From Actinobacteria bacterium HGW-Actinobacteria-4 (GTDB lineage Bacteria > Actinomycetota > Actinomycetes > Actinomycetales > Demequinaceae), in NCBI GenBank assembly GCA_002841315.1, contig PHEW01000006.1, positions 1 to 64,000 of the forward strand: a stretch of 64,000 nucleotides of DNA, written 5' to 3'. The number at the start of each line of letters is the position of its first letter. Position 1 is the stretch's first letter. This document shows, one piece after another, positions 9,846-18,825 of the stretch. A program made the position numbers and the translations under genes. The notes beneath the pieces were generated by a model, which made no database searches, was not told the DNA's origin, and saw only the letters and a program-made list of their open reading frames with translations.

Positions 9846-10820
9846 ATGCAGGTATGGCGCTCGCTCGCCGATGCCCCCTCTGTAGCAGTGCCCGCCGTCG
9901 TAACGATCGGCAACTTCGACGGCGTGCACCGCGGTCATCAGGCCGTCTTGGAGCGCATGGTGGCCGATGCCCGCGCCCGCGGCCAGGTGGCGCTCGCCAT
10001 CACCTTTGACCCGCACCCCAAGGCCGTCCACGATCCCGCTCACCCGCCAGAGCTCATCACGGGCATCGAGGATCGCCTCGAGCGGCTCGAGGCCACTGGG
10101 TTGGACGGCGTGCTGGTGGTCGAGTACACGCTCGAGTTCGCCCAGCTCACGCCCCATGACTTCGTGAATGAATACCTCGTGAAGGGCTTGGGCGCGGCCA
10201 CGGTGGTCATTGGTCACGACACCAAGTTTGGGCGCGGCAACGCGGGCGACGTCGAGACCATGCGGGGCCTGGGACTGTCCTTGGGCTTCGAGGTCGAGGT
10301 GGTGGCCGATGCCGGCGTCACCGCGCTTTCAGGCCGGCGCTGGTCATCCACCTGGGTTCGGGAACTGCTCGACGCCGGCGACCTCCCTGGTGCCGCGGAA
10401 GTGCTGGGACGCGAGCATCGGCTGCGTGGGTGCATCGTTGGCGGAGACAAGATCGGGCGTGTCATTGGCTTCCCCACGGCCAACATTGACGTGTCCGCAG
10501 GCATGATTCCCCGGCATGGTGTCTATGCCGGATGGCTCACCGTGGTCGATCCCGGCGGTAACGATTTGGCAACGGCGTTGGTGGGCGACCGGATGCCTGC
10601 GGCCGTCAGTTTGGGTCACAACTACACCGTTGGCGGCACGGACCTGCGGGTCGAGGCGTTCGTCATTGACCGCGAAGGGCTCGATATCTACGGGGCTGAG
10701 GTCACCTTGGACCTGGTTCAGTGGCGGCGGCCGATGCTCGACTTCGGTTCTATCGAAGCGCTCACCGAAGCGCTCACCGAGGATGTGGCCTGGTGCGAGA
10801 GCGTGTTAAATCCGCATTAA
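9846..10820 (+). CDS. ribF: Bifunctional riboflavin kinase / FAD synthetase RibF
   Basis: 324-aa enzyme that phosphorylates riboflavin to FMN and adenylates FMN to FAD. The N-terminal nucleotidyltransferase domain shows GNFDGVHRGH (about residues 22-31), FDPHPK and FGRGNAGD. The C-terminal flavokinase domain begins around 185 with GRVIGFPTANI and contains the HGVYAGW strand. Two in-frame ATGs are close, 9840 and 9846. I prefer 9846 because AAGG at 9834-9837 is then 8 nt away instead of 2. It follows truB after about 10 bp and is the last gene of the translation operon. No terminator is visible before the next promoter. Confidence 0.95.
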   Translation: MQVWRSLADAPSVAVPAVVTIGNFDGVHRGHQAVLERMVADARARGQVALAITFDPHPKAVHDPAHPPELITGIEDRLERLEATGLDGVLVVEYTLEFAQLTPHDFVNEYLVKGLGAATVVIGHDTKFGRGNAGDVETMRGLGLSLGFEVEVVADAGVTALSGRRWSSTWVRELLDAGDLPGAAEVLGREHRLRGCIVGGDKIGRVIGFPTANIDVSAGMIPRHGVYAGWLTVVDPGGNDLATALVGDRMPAAVSLGHNYTVGGTDLRVEAFVIDREGLDIYGAEVTLDLVQWRRPMLDFGSIEALTEALTEDVAWCESVLNPH

Positions 10821-10847
10821 CTCGGGCAAAGCGGGCGTGTTGGGGTC

Positions 10848-10853
10848 TATGGT
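10848..10853 (+). promoter_or_regulatory. -10 box TATGGT, leaderless promoter of the amino-acid ABC operon
   Basis: TATGGT ends 6 nt before ATG 10860; the spacer CAAAGA is not a Shine-Dalgarno. It fits the leaderless pattern seen throughout the window. Confidence 0.45.
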
Positions 10854-10859
10854 CAAAGA

Positions 10860-11633
10860 ATGAGTTCACGTGACCGCGATGTCCCAACGAGCGAGCGCAA
10901 GCCGCTCGTGGTGCTGGAACACGTCAACAAGCACTTTGGCGATCTGCACGTCCTGAACGACATCAACCTCACGGTGGGGGTGGGCGAAGTCGTGGTGGTG
11001 ATCGGGCCTTCTGGCTCCGGCAAGTCCACGCTGTGCCGGGCGATCAACCGGCTGGAGACCATTGACGACGGCTTCATCTCGATCGATGGCGTGCCGCTGC
11101 CTGCAGAGGGCAAGGCCCTAGCGCAACTGCGCGCGGACGTCGGAATGGTGTTTCAATCCTTCAACCTGTTCGCCCACAAGACCATTCTCGAGAACGTCAC
11201 CCTGGGACCTATCAAGGCCAGGAAGGTGCCCAAGGCGCAGGCTCGCGAGCGCGCCATGGCGCTACTGGAGCGGGTGGGCATCCAAGAGCAGGCGGAGAAG
11301 TTCCCCGCTCAACTGTCCGGAGGCCAGCAGCAGCGAGTCGCCATTGCGCGATCCCTGGCGATGGACCCCAAGGTGATGTTGTTTGACGAGCCCACCTCGG
11401 CGCTTGACCCCGAGATGATCAACGAGGTGCTCGACGTCATGACCGACCTCGCAGAAGGCGGCATGACCATGATCGTGGTCACCCACGAGATGGGCTTTGC
11501 ACGCAAGGCTGCGAACCGCGTGGTGTTCATGGCCGATGGTCTGATCATGGAAGAAGCGACCCCCGAGGAGTTCTTCACAAACCCGCAGTCCGAGCGGGCA
11601 AAGGACTTCCTGTCAAAGATTCTGACGCACTAG
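10860..11633 (+). CDS. Polar amino-acid (glutamate-type) ABC importer, ATP-binding protein
   Basis: 257-aa cytoplasmic ATPase that powers a PAAT-family importer. Walker [10 protein letters not shown] (49-57), Q-loop VFQSFNLF, signature LSGGQQQR, Walker B VMLFDEP and the switch His in VVTHEMGFA are all intact. It resembles GluA of Corynebacterium glutamicum and GlnQ. First gene of an ATPase - binding protein - permease - permease operon with the gluABCD gene order. The next gene starts 50 bp downstream with its own strong Shine-Dalgarno. Exact substrate (glutamate, glutamine or another polar amino acid) cannot be read from the sequence. Confidence 0.92.
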   Translation: MSSRDRDVPTSERKPLVVLEHVNKHFGDLHVLNDINLTVGVGEVVVVIGPSGSGKSTLCRAINRLETIDDGFISIDGVPLPAEGKALAQLRADVGMVFQSFNLFAHKTILENVTLGPIKARKVPKAQARERAMALLERVGIQEQAEKFPAQLSGGQQQRVAIARSLAMDPKVMLFDEPTSALDPEMINEVLDVMTDLAEGGMTMIVVTHEMGFARKAANRVVFMADGLIMEEATPEEFFTNPQSERAKDFLSKILTH

Positions 11634-11683
11634 CGTGCGTGAGGGACCGGGTAACCCCCGGGCAACTGAAAAGAGGAGTACAC

Positions 11684-12547
11684 ATGATTAGCAAGATGAA
11701 GCTGGCGGCGCTGGGCGCTGCTGCAGCCATCACGCTTAGCGCGTGCGGCGGGGGAGACGGCGTCGCTGACGTCGATCCGGGAGACTTCCCCGAAGGCTCG
11801 ACCATGGCGAGGCTTGCCGATGCGGGCGAGATCACTATTGGCACCAAGTTCGACCAACCGTTGTTTGGTCTGCTGGCGCCCAACGGTGTACCCGAAGGGT
11901 TCGATGTCGCAATCGCCACGATCATTGCAGGCGAGCTCGGCATCCCCCCAGAGAACATCACGTGGGTGGAGACGGTCTCGGCGAACCGTGAGCCGTTCAT
12001 CACCGGCGGCCAGGTCGACATGGTGGTAGCCACCTACACCATCAACGACACCCGCAAGGAACTCATCTCGTTTGCCGGACCGTACTACAACGCAGGTCAG
12101 GCAATGATGGTGCTCGCTGACAACGATTCGGTCAATGTGCCCGAAGACATGTCTGGTCTCAGCGTTTGCTCCGTCGAGGGTTCCACCCCCGCAGAGTACG
12201 TACGGACCAACATTCCTGACGCCAACCTGGTCCTGTTCGGTGCCTACACCGACTGCCTGGAGCCGCTGCGCAATGGGCAGGTCGACGTCCTGACCACCGA
12301 CAACGTGATCCTCGCGGGTTACGTAGACGAATCCGACGGGGCGTTCAAGATTGCTGGAGAGCCCTTCACGGAAGAGCCCTACGGCATTGGCGTCACCCGT
12401 ACGGACACGGAGTTCCGCAACTGGATCAATGACGTCCTCGAGAAGATTTACGAGGACGGCCGTTGGCTTGAGGCCTGGAACTCGACCGCAGGAACGGTCT
12501 TGCCCGAGGCGTCGCCCCCCGCGGTTGACCGGTACGAAGTCGGCTAG
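11684..12547 (+). CDS. Amino-acid ABC importer, substrate-binding lipoprotein
   Basis: 287-aa extracytoplasmic binding protein anchored as a lipoprotein: MISKMKLAALGAAAAITLSAC gives a lipobox with Cys21. The mature part has the SBP_bac_3 fold pattern (GEITIGTKFDQPLFG, GFDVAIATIIAGELG, DMVVATYTINDTRKELISFAGPYY), related to GluB-type glutamate receptors. The start is set by AAGAGGAG at 11671-11678; the longer frame from 11639 would remove the clean signal peptide. The mRNA 3' of the gene forms a strong hairpin, suggesting this gene is expressed more than the permeases. Confidence 0.92.
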   Translation: MISKMKLAALGAAAAITLSACGGGDGVADVDPGDFPEGSTMARLADAGEITIGTKFDQPLFGLLAPNGVPEGFDVAIATIIAGELGIPPENITWVETVSANREPFITGGQVDMVVATYTINDTRKELISFAGPYYNAGQAMMVLADNDSVNVPEDMSGLSVCSVEGSTPAEYVRTNIPDANLVLFGAYTDCLEPLRNGQVDVLTTDNVILAGYVDESDGAFKIAGEPFTEEPYGIGVTRTDTEFRNWINDVLEKIYEDGRWLEAWNSTAGTVLPEASPPAVDRYEVG

Positions 12548-12567
12548 TAGCTCCGACACGAGTCGAT

Positions 12568-12610
12568 GAACCCCTGGCTCCTCACCACTGAGGAGGGGAG
12601 CCAGGGGTTC
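12568..12610 (+). terminator. Strong intercistronic hairpin (attenuator or mRNA-stabilising stem)
   Basis: GAACCCCTGG (12568-12577) pairs with CCAGGGGTTC (12601-12610), and inside it CTCCTCA pairs with TGAGGAG. No T-run follows, so it is more likely a partial terminator or a 3' stabiliser that raises binding-protein mRNA over permease mRNA. Confidence 0.7.
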
Positions 12611-12630
12611 GGCCTCAACGGACAATCATC

Positions 12631-13284
12631 ATGGAACCATTTCTCGAGAACTCGGATCTGCTGTGGGTCGCGTTTGGAAATACGCTAACCATCGCGCTAG
12701 CCGCCGGCGCGCTGTCCTTTGTGTGGGGCACCATCCTGGCCGCGTTCCGAGTGTCGCCCATCGGACCGCTACGGACCTTTGGCGCGGTGTATGTCGAGGT
12801 GGTGCGCAACACCCCGCTCACGCTGCTGTTCCTGTTCTTCCTGGTGGCGTCCACGCCACTGCTAGGCCTCACCATTGGGCTGGGTGTGCCCATGGCTATT
12901 GTCGCCATGACCCTCTACACCGCCACGTTTGTCTGTGAAGCTGTCCGATCCGGCGTGAACTCGGTGCAGGTGGGGCAAGCAGAGGCAGCCCGCTCCGTAG
13001 GGCTGACCTTCATTCAAGTGCTCACCCATGTGGTGATGCCCCAAGCGTTCCGGTCTGTGGTGCCGCCGCTCATCAACGTCTATGTCGCTCACATCAAGAA
13101 CACGTCCGTCGCTGCGGGCTTCGCGGTATTTGAGCTGGTGAACTTCGCCAACCGATTCTCCAACCCGTACCCCGCGCAAGTGGTTGCACTGTTCTTTGGG
13201 GTGGGGTTGTGCTTCCTGGCGATGACCATTCCCCTGGGTTTGGCATCTCAGAGCCTAGAGAAGAAGCTGGTGATTCACCGGTGA
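12631..13284 (+). CDS. Amino-acid ABC importer permease (first)
   Basis: 217-aa inner-membrane permease of the HisM/GlnP type with several hydrophobic segments. The cytoplasmic EAA loop appears as GQAEAARSVGLTFIQVLTHVVMPQAFRSVVPPL (about 112-144), which docks on the ATPase. RNTPLTLL early in the protein is also typical. Resembles GluC. Start ATG 12631 has only a weak Shine-Dalgarno and lies 20 bp after the intercistronic hairpin. The stop overlaps the next start (GTGA). Confidence 0.92.
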   Translation: MEPFLENSDLLWVAFGNTLTIALAAGALSFVWGTILAAFRVSPIGPLRTFGAVYVEVVRNTPLTLLFLFFLVASTPLLGLTIGLGVPMAIVAMTLYTATFVCEAVRSGVNSVQVGQAEAARSVGLTFIQVLTHVVMPQAFRSVVPPLINVYVAHIKNTSVAAGFAVFELVNFANRFSNPYPAQVVALFFGVGLCFLAMTIPLGLASQSLEKKLVIHR

Positions 13285-14186
13285 GCGCGCAGCAAGTTCT
13301 CTATGACAAGCCGGGTCCTAAGGCGATCTTCAGGGACAAGATCTACAACGTGGTGTTCACCCTCGCGTTCCTGGCGCTGATCGCGTGGATCATCTACACG
13401 GCGAACCAGCGGGGAGTCTTCAACGATCGGTGGTCGGTGCTGTGGGACCCGCCTCGCAACCAGACTGCATGGGACGTGTGGTCATCGCTCTTGATCACCG
13501 GGCTGTGGGGCACGCTCAAACCAGTTCTGATCGCGATTCCGATCGTGATGGTGCTCGCGACAGTGATCACGGTGGTGCGCACCTCAACCAAGTGGTGGGC
13601 GCGCGTCCCCGCGCGCGTCGTGACCGAGGTGTTCCGCGGGATACCCGTGTTGCTGGTGATGTACTTTGGCGTGATCGCGCTCGAGATGAAGCCGCTTCAT
13701 GCCGTGGTGCTTGGGCTCGTCGTCTACAACATGGCAGTCGTCGCGGAGATTCTTCGCGCCGGAATCGCCGCCTTGCCCAACGGTCAACGCGAAGCCGGCC
13801 TGAGCATCGGCCTCACACCTTTGCAGACCACGATGCAGATTCAATTGCCGCAGGCGGTGCGCATCATGCTGCCCGCGCTCGTGAGTCAGGCGGTGGTGCT
13901 GCTCAAGGACTCTGCGCTCGGGTTCGTGATTGCATACACGGAGCTGCTCACCACAGGACGGCGCAACTACAACTACTTTGGCGAAGAGTCCAAGGTGGTG
14001 TTCATCCTGGTCATTGCGGCGATGTACATCGGCATCAACATGCTGGTGTCGAGGCTCGCACACTGGCTGGAGCGCCGTCTCGGGTCGCGATCCAAAGTGG
14101 TTGTCGCCGAGGCGCCCAAGGTGCCGGGCGCATTGACAGCCGGCGGTGTCGGCCTGGAAGCGCGGACACCGGACGACCGGCGCTGA
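13281..14186 (+). CDS. Amino-acid ABC importer permease (second)
   Basis: 301-aa permease, the GluD-like partner of the preceding gene. The hydrophobic N-terminal segment is VVFTLAFLALIAWIIY. The EAA loop is GQREAGLSIGLTPLQTTMQIQLPQAVRIM, and RGIPVLLVMYF precedes it. The start is GTG 13281, overlapping the TGA of the upstream permease gene. The frame is open further up to 13209, but that part lies inside the other permease. The polar C-terminal tail of about 35 residues is poorly conserved in such proteins. Last gene of the importer operon, 139 bp before rpsO. Confidence 0.92.
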   Translation: MSAQQVLYDKPGPKAIFRDKIYNVVFTLAFLALIAWIIYTANQRGVFNDRWSVLWDPPRNQTAWDVWSSLLITGLWGTLKPVLIAIPIVMVLATVITVVRTSTKWWARVPARVVTEVFRGIPVLLVMYFGVIALEMKPLHAVVLGLVVYNMAVVAEILRAGIAALPNGQREAGLSIGLTPLQTTMQIQLPQAVRIMLPALVSQAVVLLKDSALGFVIAYTELLTTGRRNYNYFGEESKVVFILVIAAMYIGINMLVSRLAHWLERRLGSRSKVVVAEAPKVPGALTAGGVGLEARTPDDRR

Positions 14187-14231
14187 CAGGTGCGGTGGTG
14201 CCGCCCGCCCAAGGTCCCGGGTCGCTGCTGG

Positions 14232-14237
14232 TACGAT
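14232..14237 (+). promoter_or_regulatory. Candidate -10 box (TACGAT) for rpsO
   Basis: TACGAT lies about 90 nt before rpsO and would give a leader of roughly 80 nt. The leader is GC-rich and contains complementary segments (CCCCGG with CCCGGG), a plausible place for S15 autoregulation, though none is shown. The -35 is weak. Confidence 0.35.
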
Positions 14238-14325
14238 TGTTCCTGCCGTAGAACGGCCGCGGATTCCAGTGCCCCGGTGAACAGGCCCGGGTGCGCCGCG
14301 CAACGATCAATAAGAAGGAGACACA

Positions 14326-14595
14326 GTGCCGCTCGATGCTGCAACCAAGAAGTCCATCATGGCCGAGTACGCCACGACCGAAAACGACACCGGGTCTCCC
14401 GAGGTCCAGGTCGCAATGCTGTCCAAGCGCATCACCGATCTGACCGAACACCTCAAGATGCACAAGCACGACCACCACACCCGCCGCGGACTGCTGCTGC
14501 TCGTGGGCCAGCGTCGCAACTTGCTCAACTACTTGCAGCGCGTTGACATCGAGCGCTACCGCTCGTTGATCGAGCGTCTGGGCCTGCGCCGCTAG
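14326..14595 (+). CDS. rpsO: 30S ribosomal protein S15
   Basis: 89-aa primary 16S rRNA-binding protein of the central domain of the 30S subunit; full family length. Visible family features are [30 protein letters not shown], then [22 protein letters not shown], ending LIERLGLRR. The start is GTG 14326 with AGAAGGAG at 14313-14320. In many bacteria rpsO is followed directly by pnp; here about 11 kb of accessory genes separate them. Confidence 0.98.
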   Translation: MPLDAATKKSIMAEYATTENDTGSPEVQVAMLSKRITDLTEHLKMHKHDHHTRRGLLLLVGQRRNLLNYLQRVDIERYRSLIERLGLRR

Positions 14596-14620
14596 CGCAA
14601 CCGCTCAGTCTTTGGACAGC

Positions 14621-15289
14621 TCAGCTGTCGGAAAGCCCGGCTGCCACGTCGCGCACTAGTGCGGCAAAGGTAGCCGGGCTTTCTTGTGCCACGAAGTGCC
14701 GCGCTCCGGGGAGTGTCGCAGTCCAATAGCCGTAGACGCCATTAAGCCTCGCGGCCGCGTCGTGGCGCAGTGGAGGGGAGAGCTCGCCGGTAGTCACGAG
14801 CGTGACCGGCGCCTCTTCGTGAGGGGCCGCGGGCTCGAAGGCGCGGAACATGGCGACATCAGCCCGTACGGAGAAGCCTGACGGCACCGCGAAGTCGGAC
14901 GGCACCACGCCACCATCGCGAGCCATCGCAGGGTGCCAGAGATCGCCGTAGAGGGTACGTCCAAACGCCGCGACCCCGCCCTCAGCGAGCGCCTTGCCCG
15001 GTTCCGCGAGGAGTTCGGGAAGCAGACTGCCCACGGCAGGCTCGTGCGCGATGATCGCGGCCGCCGCCGTCACCCGGCTCGCAAGGCCCAGCGCGAGAGT
15101 CGCGCCGCCACTCATGCCCGCCACGAGCGCTCCGCTTGCGTGGGACTCGAGCCACGCCAGTTCCGTCTCGAGGTTGCCCGAGCATGGCCGGTCCGGCGCG
15201 CTGACCTCGAGGTCGTCGAGCAGCGCGAGCACTGGATCCCACACGGCACCGGTGGTCGCGGCTCCGTGGACCAAGACAATGCGCATCAT
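14621..15289 (-). CDS. Alpha/beta-hydrolase family protein
   Basis: 222-aa small cytoplasmic hydrolase. The oxyanion-hole motif LVHGAATTGAVWD lies near the N-terminus, the nucleophile elbow is AGMSGGA with Ser60, and the likely catalytic His is in LPGARHFVAQESP near the C-terminus. Substrate unknown; such proteins are usually esterases or lactonases. The ATG at 15289 follows TAAGTT at leaderless distance; ATG 15286 is equally possible. The gene is convergent to rpsO, and the predicted rpsO terminator lies inside its last codons. Confidence 0.82.
   Translation of the reverse strand: MMRIVLVHGAATTGAVWDPVLALLDDLEVSAPDRPCSGNLETELAWLESHASGALVAGMSGGATLALGLASRVTAAAAIIAHEPAVGSLLPELLAEPGKALAEGGVAAFGRTLYGDLWHPAMARDGGVVPSDFAVPSGFSVRADVAMFRAFEPAAPHEEAPVTLVTTGELSPPLRHDAAARLNGVYGYWTATLPGARHFVAQESPATFAALVRDVAAGLSDS
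14631..14685 (+). terminator. Rho-independent terminator of rpsO inside the convergent hydrolase gene
   Basis: GAAAGCCCGGCT (14631-14642) pairs with AGCCGGGCTTTC (14672-14683), followed by TT. The long loop contains its own perfect palindrome CGCACTAGTGCG. The whole structure lies within the last codons of the hydrolase gene on the other strand. Confidence 0.65.
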
Positions 15290-15296
15290 GGTCGCC

Positions 15297-15302
15297 AACT
15301 TA
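15297..15302 (-). promoter_or_regulatory. -10 box TAAGTT, leaderless promoter of the hydrolase gene
   Basis: Read on the minus strand, TAAGTT ends 7 nt before the ATG at 15289 and no Shine-Dalgarno is present. Confidence 0.4.
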
Positions 15303-15443
15303 CTGCGCAAGCGACGCCCCCAGCCACATGCCTGCCCCAGCCCACCTCACACGAAACACAACGTTTACGTGGAGGCGCTTCACGACACGCAAAGTTAACG
15401 TCGCGCGCTCCTTCGCGAAACGCCGAACCACAACTCTAGGAGC

Positions 15444-16187
15444 ATGTATACAGCGCTCCATACAGCGACGGACTCCGTGGCCCCAGGCACCAAGGCTCGC
15501 TCGCGGCGCGAGGACGCGTACCGGAAGTTACGCACCATGGTGCTCACTGGCGGCTTCCAGTTTGGCCAGCGTCTAGGCGAAGAGGCCGTGGCGGAGGCGC
15601 TTGGAGTCTCACGTACTCCGGTACGCGAGGCGCTGCTCCGCCTTCATGCGGACCGCCTGTTGAACCGCTACGACGACGGCGGCTTCTACGTCGCAGAGCC
15701 TGACCTCCTGGACCTGCGGGACCTCTACGAGCTGAGGCTATCGCTCGAGGTCTACGCCATCACTCGCGCGGCCAACGACGAGGTCCAACACGATCCCGAA
15801 GTGCTCGCTGACATCAAGCGTGACTGGCTCGAGATCCAGGCGAACCCGCCGGAGCCCGACGGTAGCTTCATCGAACTTGACGAACAGTTCCACCTCACCT
15901 TGTGCCGGGCGTCGGGCAATATCGCCATCGCGGAGACCCTCGAGACCATCAACGCCAGGATCCGTCCCGTCCGGATGTATGACTTCCTTGATGCCGGCCG
16001 CATCACGGTCAGCATTGCGGAACACCTCGCTATCACCGACGCCGTCTCGGCCACCGAGCTTGGCCGGGCAGCCGGGCTCATGCGCGAGCACATCGGCGCC
16101 TCGCTCGAGGTTGTCGAGGAGCGGGCCGCCGCGGCCCTCGCGGGAATGATCAAGGGCCGCAGCCGCCGGCGCGGAGCGGGCGCGTAA
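15444..16187 (+). CDS. GntR family (FadR/FCD subfamily) transcriptional regulator
   Basis: 247-aa DNA-binding protein. The N-terminal winged helix (about 20-85) shows [43 protein letters not shown], the classic GntR signature. The C-terminal FCD ligand domain (about 95-225) contains [13 protein letters not shown] and the metal-ligand-like histidines of FDEQFHLTL and AEHLAI. Start ATG 15444 is only one base behind AGGAG, too close for a good Shine-Dalgarno, so GTG at about 15477 is an alternative. The gene is first in the operon: its stop overlaps the next start (TAATG). A palindrome covers its own start codon, suggesting autorepression. The likely inducer is a metabolite of the urea-compound pathway encoded downstream (inference). 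Confidence 0.88.
   Translation: MYTALHTATDSVAPGTKARSRREDAYRKLRTMVLTGGFQFGQRLGEEAVAEALGVSRTPVREALLRLHADRLLNRYDDGGFYVAEPDLLDLRDLYELRLSLEVYAITRAANDEVQHDPEVLADIKRDWLEIQANPPEPDGSFIELDEQFHLTLCRASGNIAIAETLETINARIRPVRMYDFLDAGRITVSIAEHLAITDAVSATELGRAAGLMREHIGASLEVVEERAAAALAGMIKGRSRRRGAGA
15445..15464 (+). promoter_or_regulatory. Candidate GntR operator overlapping the regulator start codon
   Basis: An imperfect 20-bp palindrome: TGTAT, two bases, AGCGCT, two bases, ATACA. Both outer arms and the core are fully symmetric. TGTAT/ATACA half-sites are common for FadR-subfamily GntR repressors. Confidence 0.45.
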
Positions 16188-17731
16188 TGGCCGCTGTCAA
16201 GGCCGCGAAGTCGCCGTCGCCCGCCATCCGTGTTGAGCCGGTGCTGAAGCTCGGCGGCTTCACCAAGCGCTTTGCCGATGTGGTCGCGAACCACAACGTG
16301 AGCTTCGAGGTGTTGCCGGGCGAGGTCCACGCGCTGGTTGGCGAGAACGGCGCGGGCAAGTCCACGCTGCTCAAGATGATCTACGGCATCTACACGCCCG
16401 ACGAGGGCTGGATGCTCGTGGACGGCAAGGAGGCCGAGCCGGGCTCGCCCACCGAGGCGCGCTCGCTCGGCATCGGCATGGTCTTCCAGGACCTACGCCT
16501 GGTGCCGGCCCTTACCGTCGCGGAGAACGTGGCCCTCGCGCTCGATACCGGCTGGTCGCTACGGCTCGATTCGCTCGCTCGCCGCGTGCGCGAGGCGAGC
16601 GACACCTTTGGCCTGGGTGTGGACCCCACCGCGAAGGTTCAGCACTTGTCGATAGGCGAGCGCCAGCGCGTCGAGATCCTCAAGGTGCTCATGACCGGTG
16701 CGCGCTTGGTGATTCTGGACGAGCCCACCAGCGTGCTCGCCCCCCAAGAGGTGGAGTCGCTGCTCGGTGTGGTGAGGCACCTGCGTGATCAGGGACTTGG
16801 CATCGTCATCGTCACCCACAAGCTCCGCGAGGTGCGGGCCATCGCCGACCGCGTGACCGTACTGCGCGCCGGCGAGACGGTGCTCGAGGCCGTGGATCCC
16901 ACTGACTACACCGACGACCAACTCATCGAAGCCATGGTGGGCCGCAAGGTGCCGCCGCTCGTGGTGGTGCGCGAGGCGCCATCGGCCGATGCCGTTCCTG
17001 CGTTGAGCTTGGAAGGCATCACCGTGCGGGGAGACAAGGGCCACCATGCGCTCACGGACCTCACTCTCGCTGTGCTCCCGGGCGAGCTGGTAGGCGTCGC
17101 GGGCGTCGCGGGCAGCGGCCAGCGTGAACTGTGCGAGGTTGCGATGGGATTGCGGCATGTCGAGCGCGGCACGGTGACCGTGATGGGGACACCCGTGCGC
17201 CACGCTAAAGATGCCATCCAGGCGGGCGCGATGTGCATCCCCGAGGACCCGGTCGCAGACTCCGTGGTGCCAAGGCTGACGGTACTTCAGCACATGGCGC
17301 TCAACGGTCTGGCGCTGCCCAAGCAGGGGTTCAATGTTGACTGGCCTGCGGTCACGGCCAGCACCGAGGAAGCCAACCGGAGCATCGGGCTGAACATCGC
17401 GCCCAGCCACCGGACGCTCAGCGAACTGTCAGGTGGCAACATCCAGCGCGTGGTGTTGACCCGCGAGCTGGGCGTCGCGTCGCCGCTTGTGGTGGCCGCG
17501 TACCCCAGCCGAGGGCTCGACGCCGCGAACGTGCGCCGCACCCAGGAAGTGCTGCTTGAGGCGCGTGACCGTGGCGCTGGCGTGCTGATGATCTCCGAGG
17601 ACCTCGATGAGCTGATGTCGATGGCCGACCGCATTGTGGTGCTCCACGACGGGCACGTTTCCGGCGTGGTGGACGCAGCAGCGTTTGACCGCCAACGCAT
17701 TGGCCAGTTGATGTTGGAGGGCAAGCCATGA
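16187..17731 (+). CDS. BMP-type ABC importer, dual ATP-binding protein
   Basis: 514-aa ATPase with two fused nucleotide-binding domains, as in nucleoside (BMP/YufO type) and ribose importers. NBD1 (about 20-255) has Walker [10 protein letters not shown], signature LSIGERQR and Walker B LVILDEP. NBD2 (about 275-510) has the degenerate Walker [10 protein letters not shown] and signature LSGGNIQR, with AAYPSRG where a Walker B would be, the usual asymmetry of this class. Start overlaps the GntR stop; the end overlaps the first permease (ATGA). Genes for nitrogen-compound hydrolases in the same operon suggest a small urea-like substrate rather than a nucleoside, which is inference. Confidence 0.93.
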   Translation: MAAVKAAKSPSPAIRVEPVLKLGGFTKRFADVVANHNVSFEVLPGEVHALVGENGAGKSTLLKMIYGIYTPDEGWMLVDGKEAEPGSPTEARSLGIGMVFQDLRLVPALTVAENVALALDTGWSLRLDSLARRVREASDTFGLGVDPTAKVQHLSIGERQRVEILKVLMTGARLVILDEPTSVLAPQEVESLLGVVRHLRDQGLGIVIVTHKLREVRAIADRVTVLRAGETVLEAVDPTDYTDDQLIEAMVGRKVPPLVVVREAPSADAVPALSLEGITVRGDKGHHALTDLTLAVLPGELVGVAGVAGSGQRELCEVAMGLRHVERGTVTVMGTPVRHAKDAIQAGAMCIPEDPVADSVVPRLTVLQHMALNGLALPKQGFNVDWPAVTASTEEANRSIGLNIAPSHRTLSELSGGNIQRVVLTRELGVASPLVVAAYPSRGLDAANVRRTQEVLLEARDRGAGVLMISEDLDELMSMADRIVVLHDGHVSGVVDAAAFDRQRIGQLMLEGKP

Positions 17732-18825
17732 CAGCGCACGTGGACACGGATGTTGACCCCCAGGCGCCACCGGCCCAGGCGACGTGGCAGAGCAAACTCG
17801 CGCGCGCTGGACTGCGCGCGCTCCCGCACGTGGGCCGCTGGGCCGCCGCCATCGCTGGCGCACTGCTGATCTTCTCGATCCTCGTGTCCTTCAAAGGAGC
17901 GAACCCCATCGACGTGTTCGGTGACATGTGGACCTCCACGTTCTCGCGGTCGCGCTCGATAGGCGAGATCTTCATCCGCATGGCCCCGCTGGCGCTCGCC
18001 GCGCTCGCCGTGGTGGTGCCCGCCCGTGCGGGCATGATCAACGTGGGCGGGGAAGGCCAAGTCATCGTGGGCGCGGTCGCGGCAGCGGGCGTGGGCCTGG
18101 CAACCGATCAGGTGCTCCCCGGCGGTGTGGTGCTGCTCCTTATGGCGATCGCCGCCATCCTCGCCGGCGCCCTGTGGGCCGGAATCGCCGCGCTGCTCAG
18201 GCTGGTGTTCAACGTCAACGAGGCCGTCACCACCTTGCTCCTCAACTTTGTGTCGCTGGACCTGTTGCTTTTCCTCATCTACCAGCCGTGGCGCGAGTCG
18301 CCCACCCAGCAGCCCGCAACCCGTCAGCTCGCCACCGAGGCGCAACTTCCTACTCTGGCTGCTACCGGCGTGCATGTGGGGATAGTCGTCGCCGTCATCG
18401 CCGCCGTGGTGCTCGCCCTTGCATTGGGGCGTACACGCTGGGGGTTCAGGCTTGCGGTGGTGGGGGGCAATCCCGAGGCCGCCCGCCGCGCAGGGATGCC
18501 CGTCACGGTGCTGTTGCTGTCCGCGCTGCTGGTGGGCGGCGCGCTCGCCGGGCTCGCAGGCATGATCGAGTTCGCCGGTGTGGAGACCAAGCTGCGGCCC
18601 GGGTTCGGCACCCAGATTGGCTACGTGGGCTTCCTTGCGAGCTGGCTCGCTCGCCACAAGCCCGTGCCGGTGCTCATCGCTGCTTTCACGCTCGCGGCCC
18701 TCGCGGTGGGTGCCGACAGCCTCCAGCTTGACTCGGGCTTGCCCGCCGCGACCATCAACATCCTGACCGCCCTGTTGCTCATGGCGGTGCTTGGCTGGAC
18801 CGCGTTCAGGAAGAAGGCAGCATGA
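17728..18825 (+). CDS. BMP-type ABC importer permease (YufP-like)
   Basis: 365-aa membrane protein of the BPD_transp_2 family (branched-chain/nucleoside permeases). A 50-residue cytoplasmic N-terminus precedes many hydrophobic segments. The conserved loop [16 protein letters not shown] (about 98-113) and [14 protein letters not shown] are typical of nucleoside/BMP permeases. ATGA overlap with the ATPase gene, and the same again with the next permease, indicates tight coupling. GGAGGG upstream serves as Shine-Dalgarno. Confidence 0.92.
   Translation: MTAHVDTDVDPQAPPAQATWQSKLARAGLRALPHVGRWAAAIAGALLIFSILVSFKGANPIDVFGDMWTSTFSRSRSIGEIFIRMAPLALAALAVVVPARAGMINVGGEGQVIVGAVAAAGVGLATDQVLPGGVVLLLMAIAAILAGALWAGIAALLRLVFNVNEAVTTLLLNFVSLDLLLFLIYQPWRESPTQQPATRQLATEAQLPTLAATGVHVGIVVAVIAAVVLALALGRTRWGFRLAVVGGNPEAARRAGMPVTVLLLSALLVGGALAGLAGMIEFAGVETKLRPGFGTQIGYVGFLASWLARHKPVPVLIAAFTLAALAVGADSLQLDSGLPAATINILTALLLMAVLGWTAFRKKAA

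Noticed and set aside
14187-14325. Possible riboswitch or RNA gene before rpsO
   Set aside because: Some complementary GC segments, but no known riboswitch core; at most an S15-type leader.
17287-18657. Minus-strand open frame (456 codons) opposite the BMP importer genes
   Set aside because: Spans the junction of two certain plus-strand genes and has an unnatural His/Gly/Glu-rich composition.
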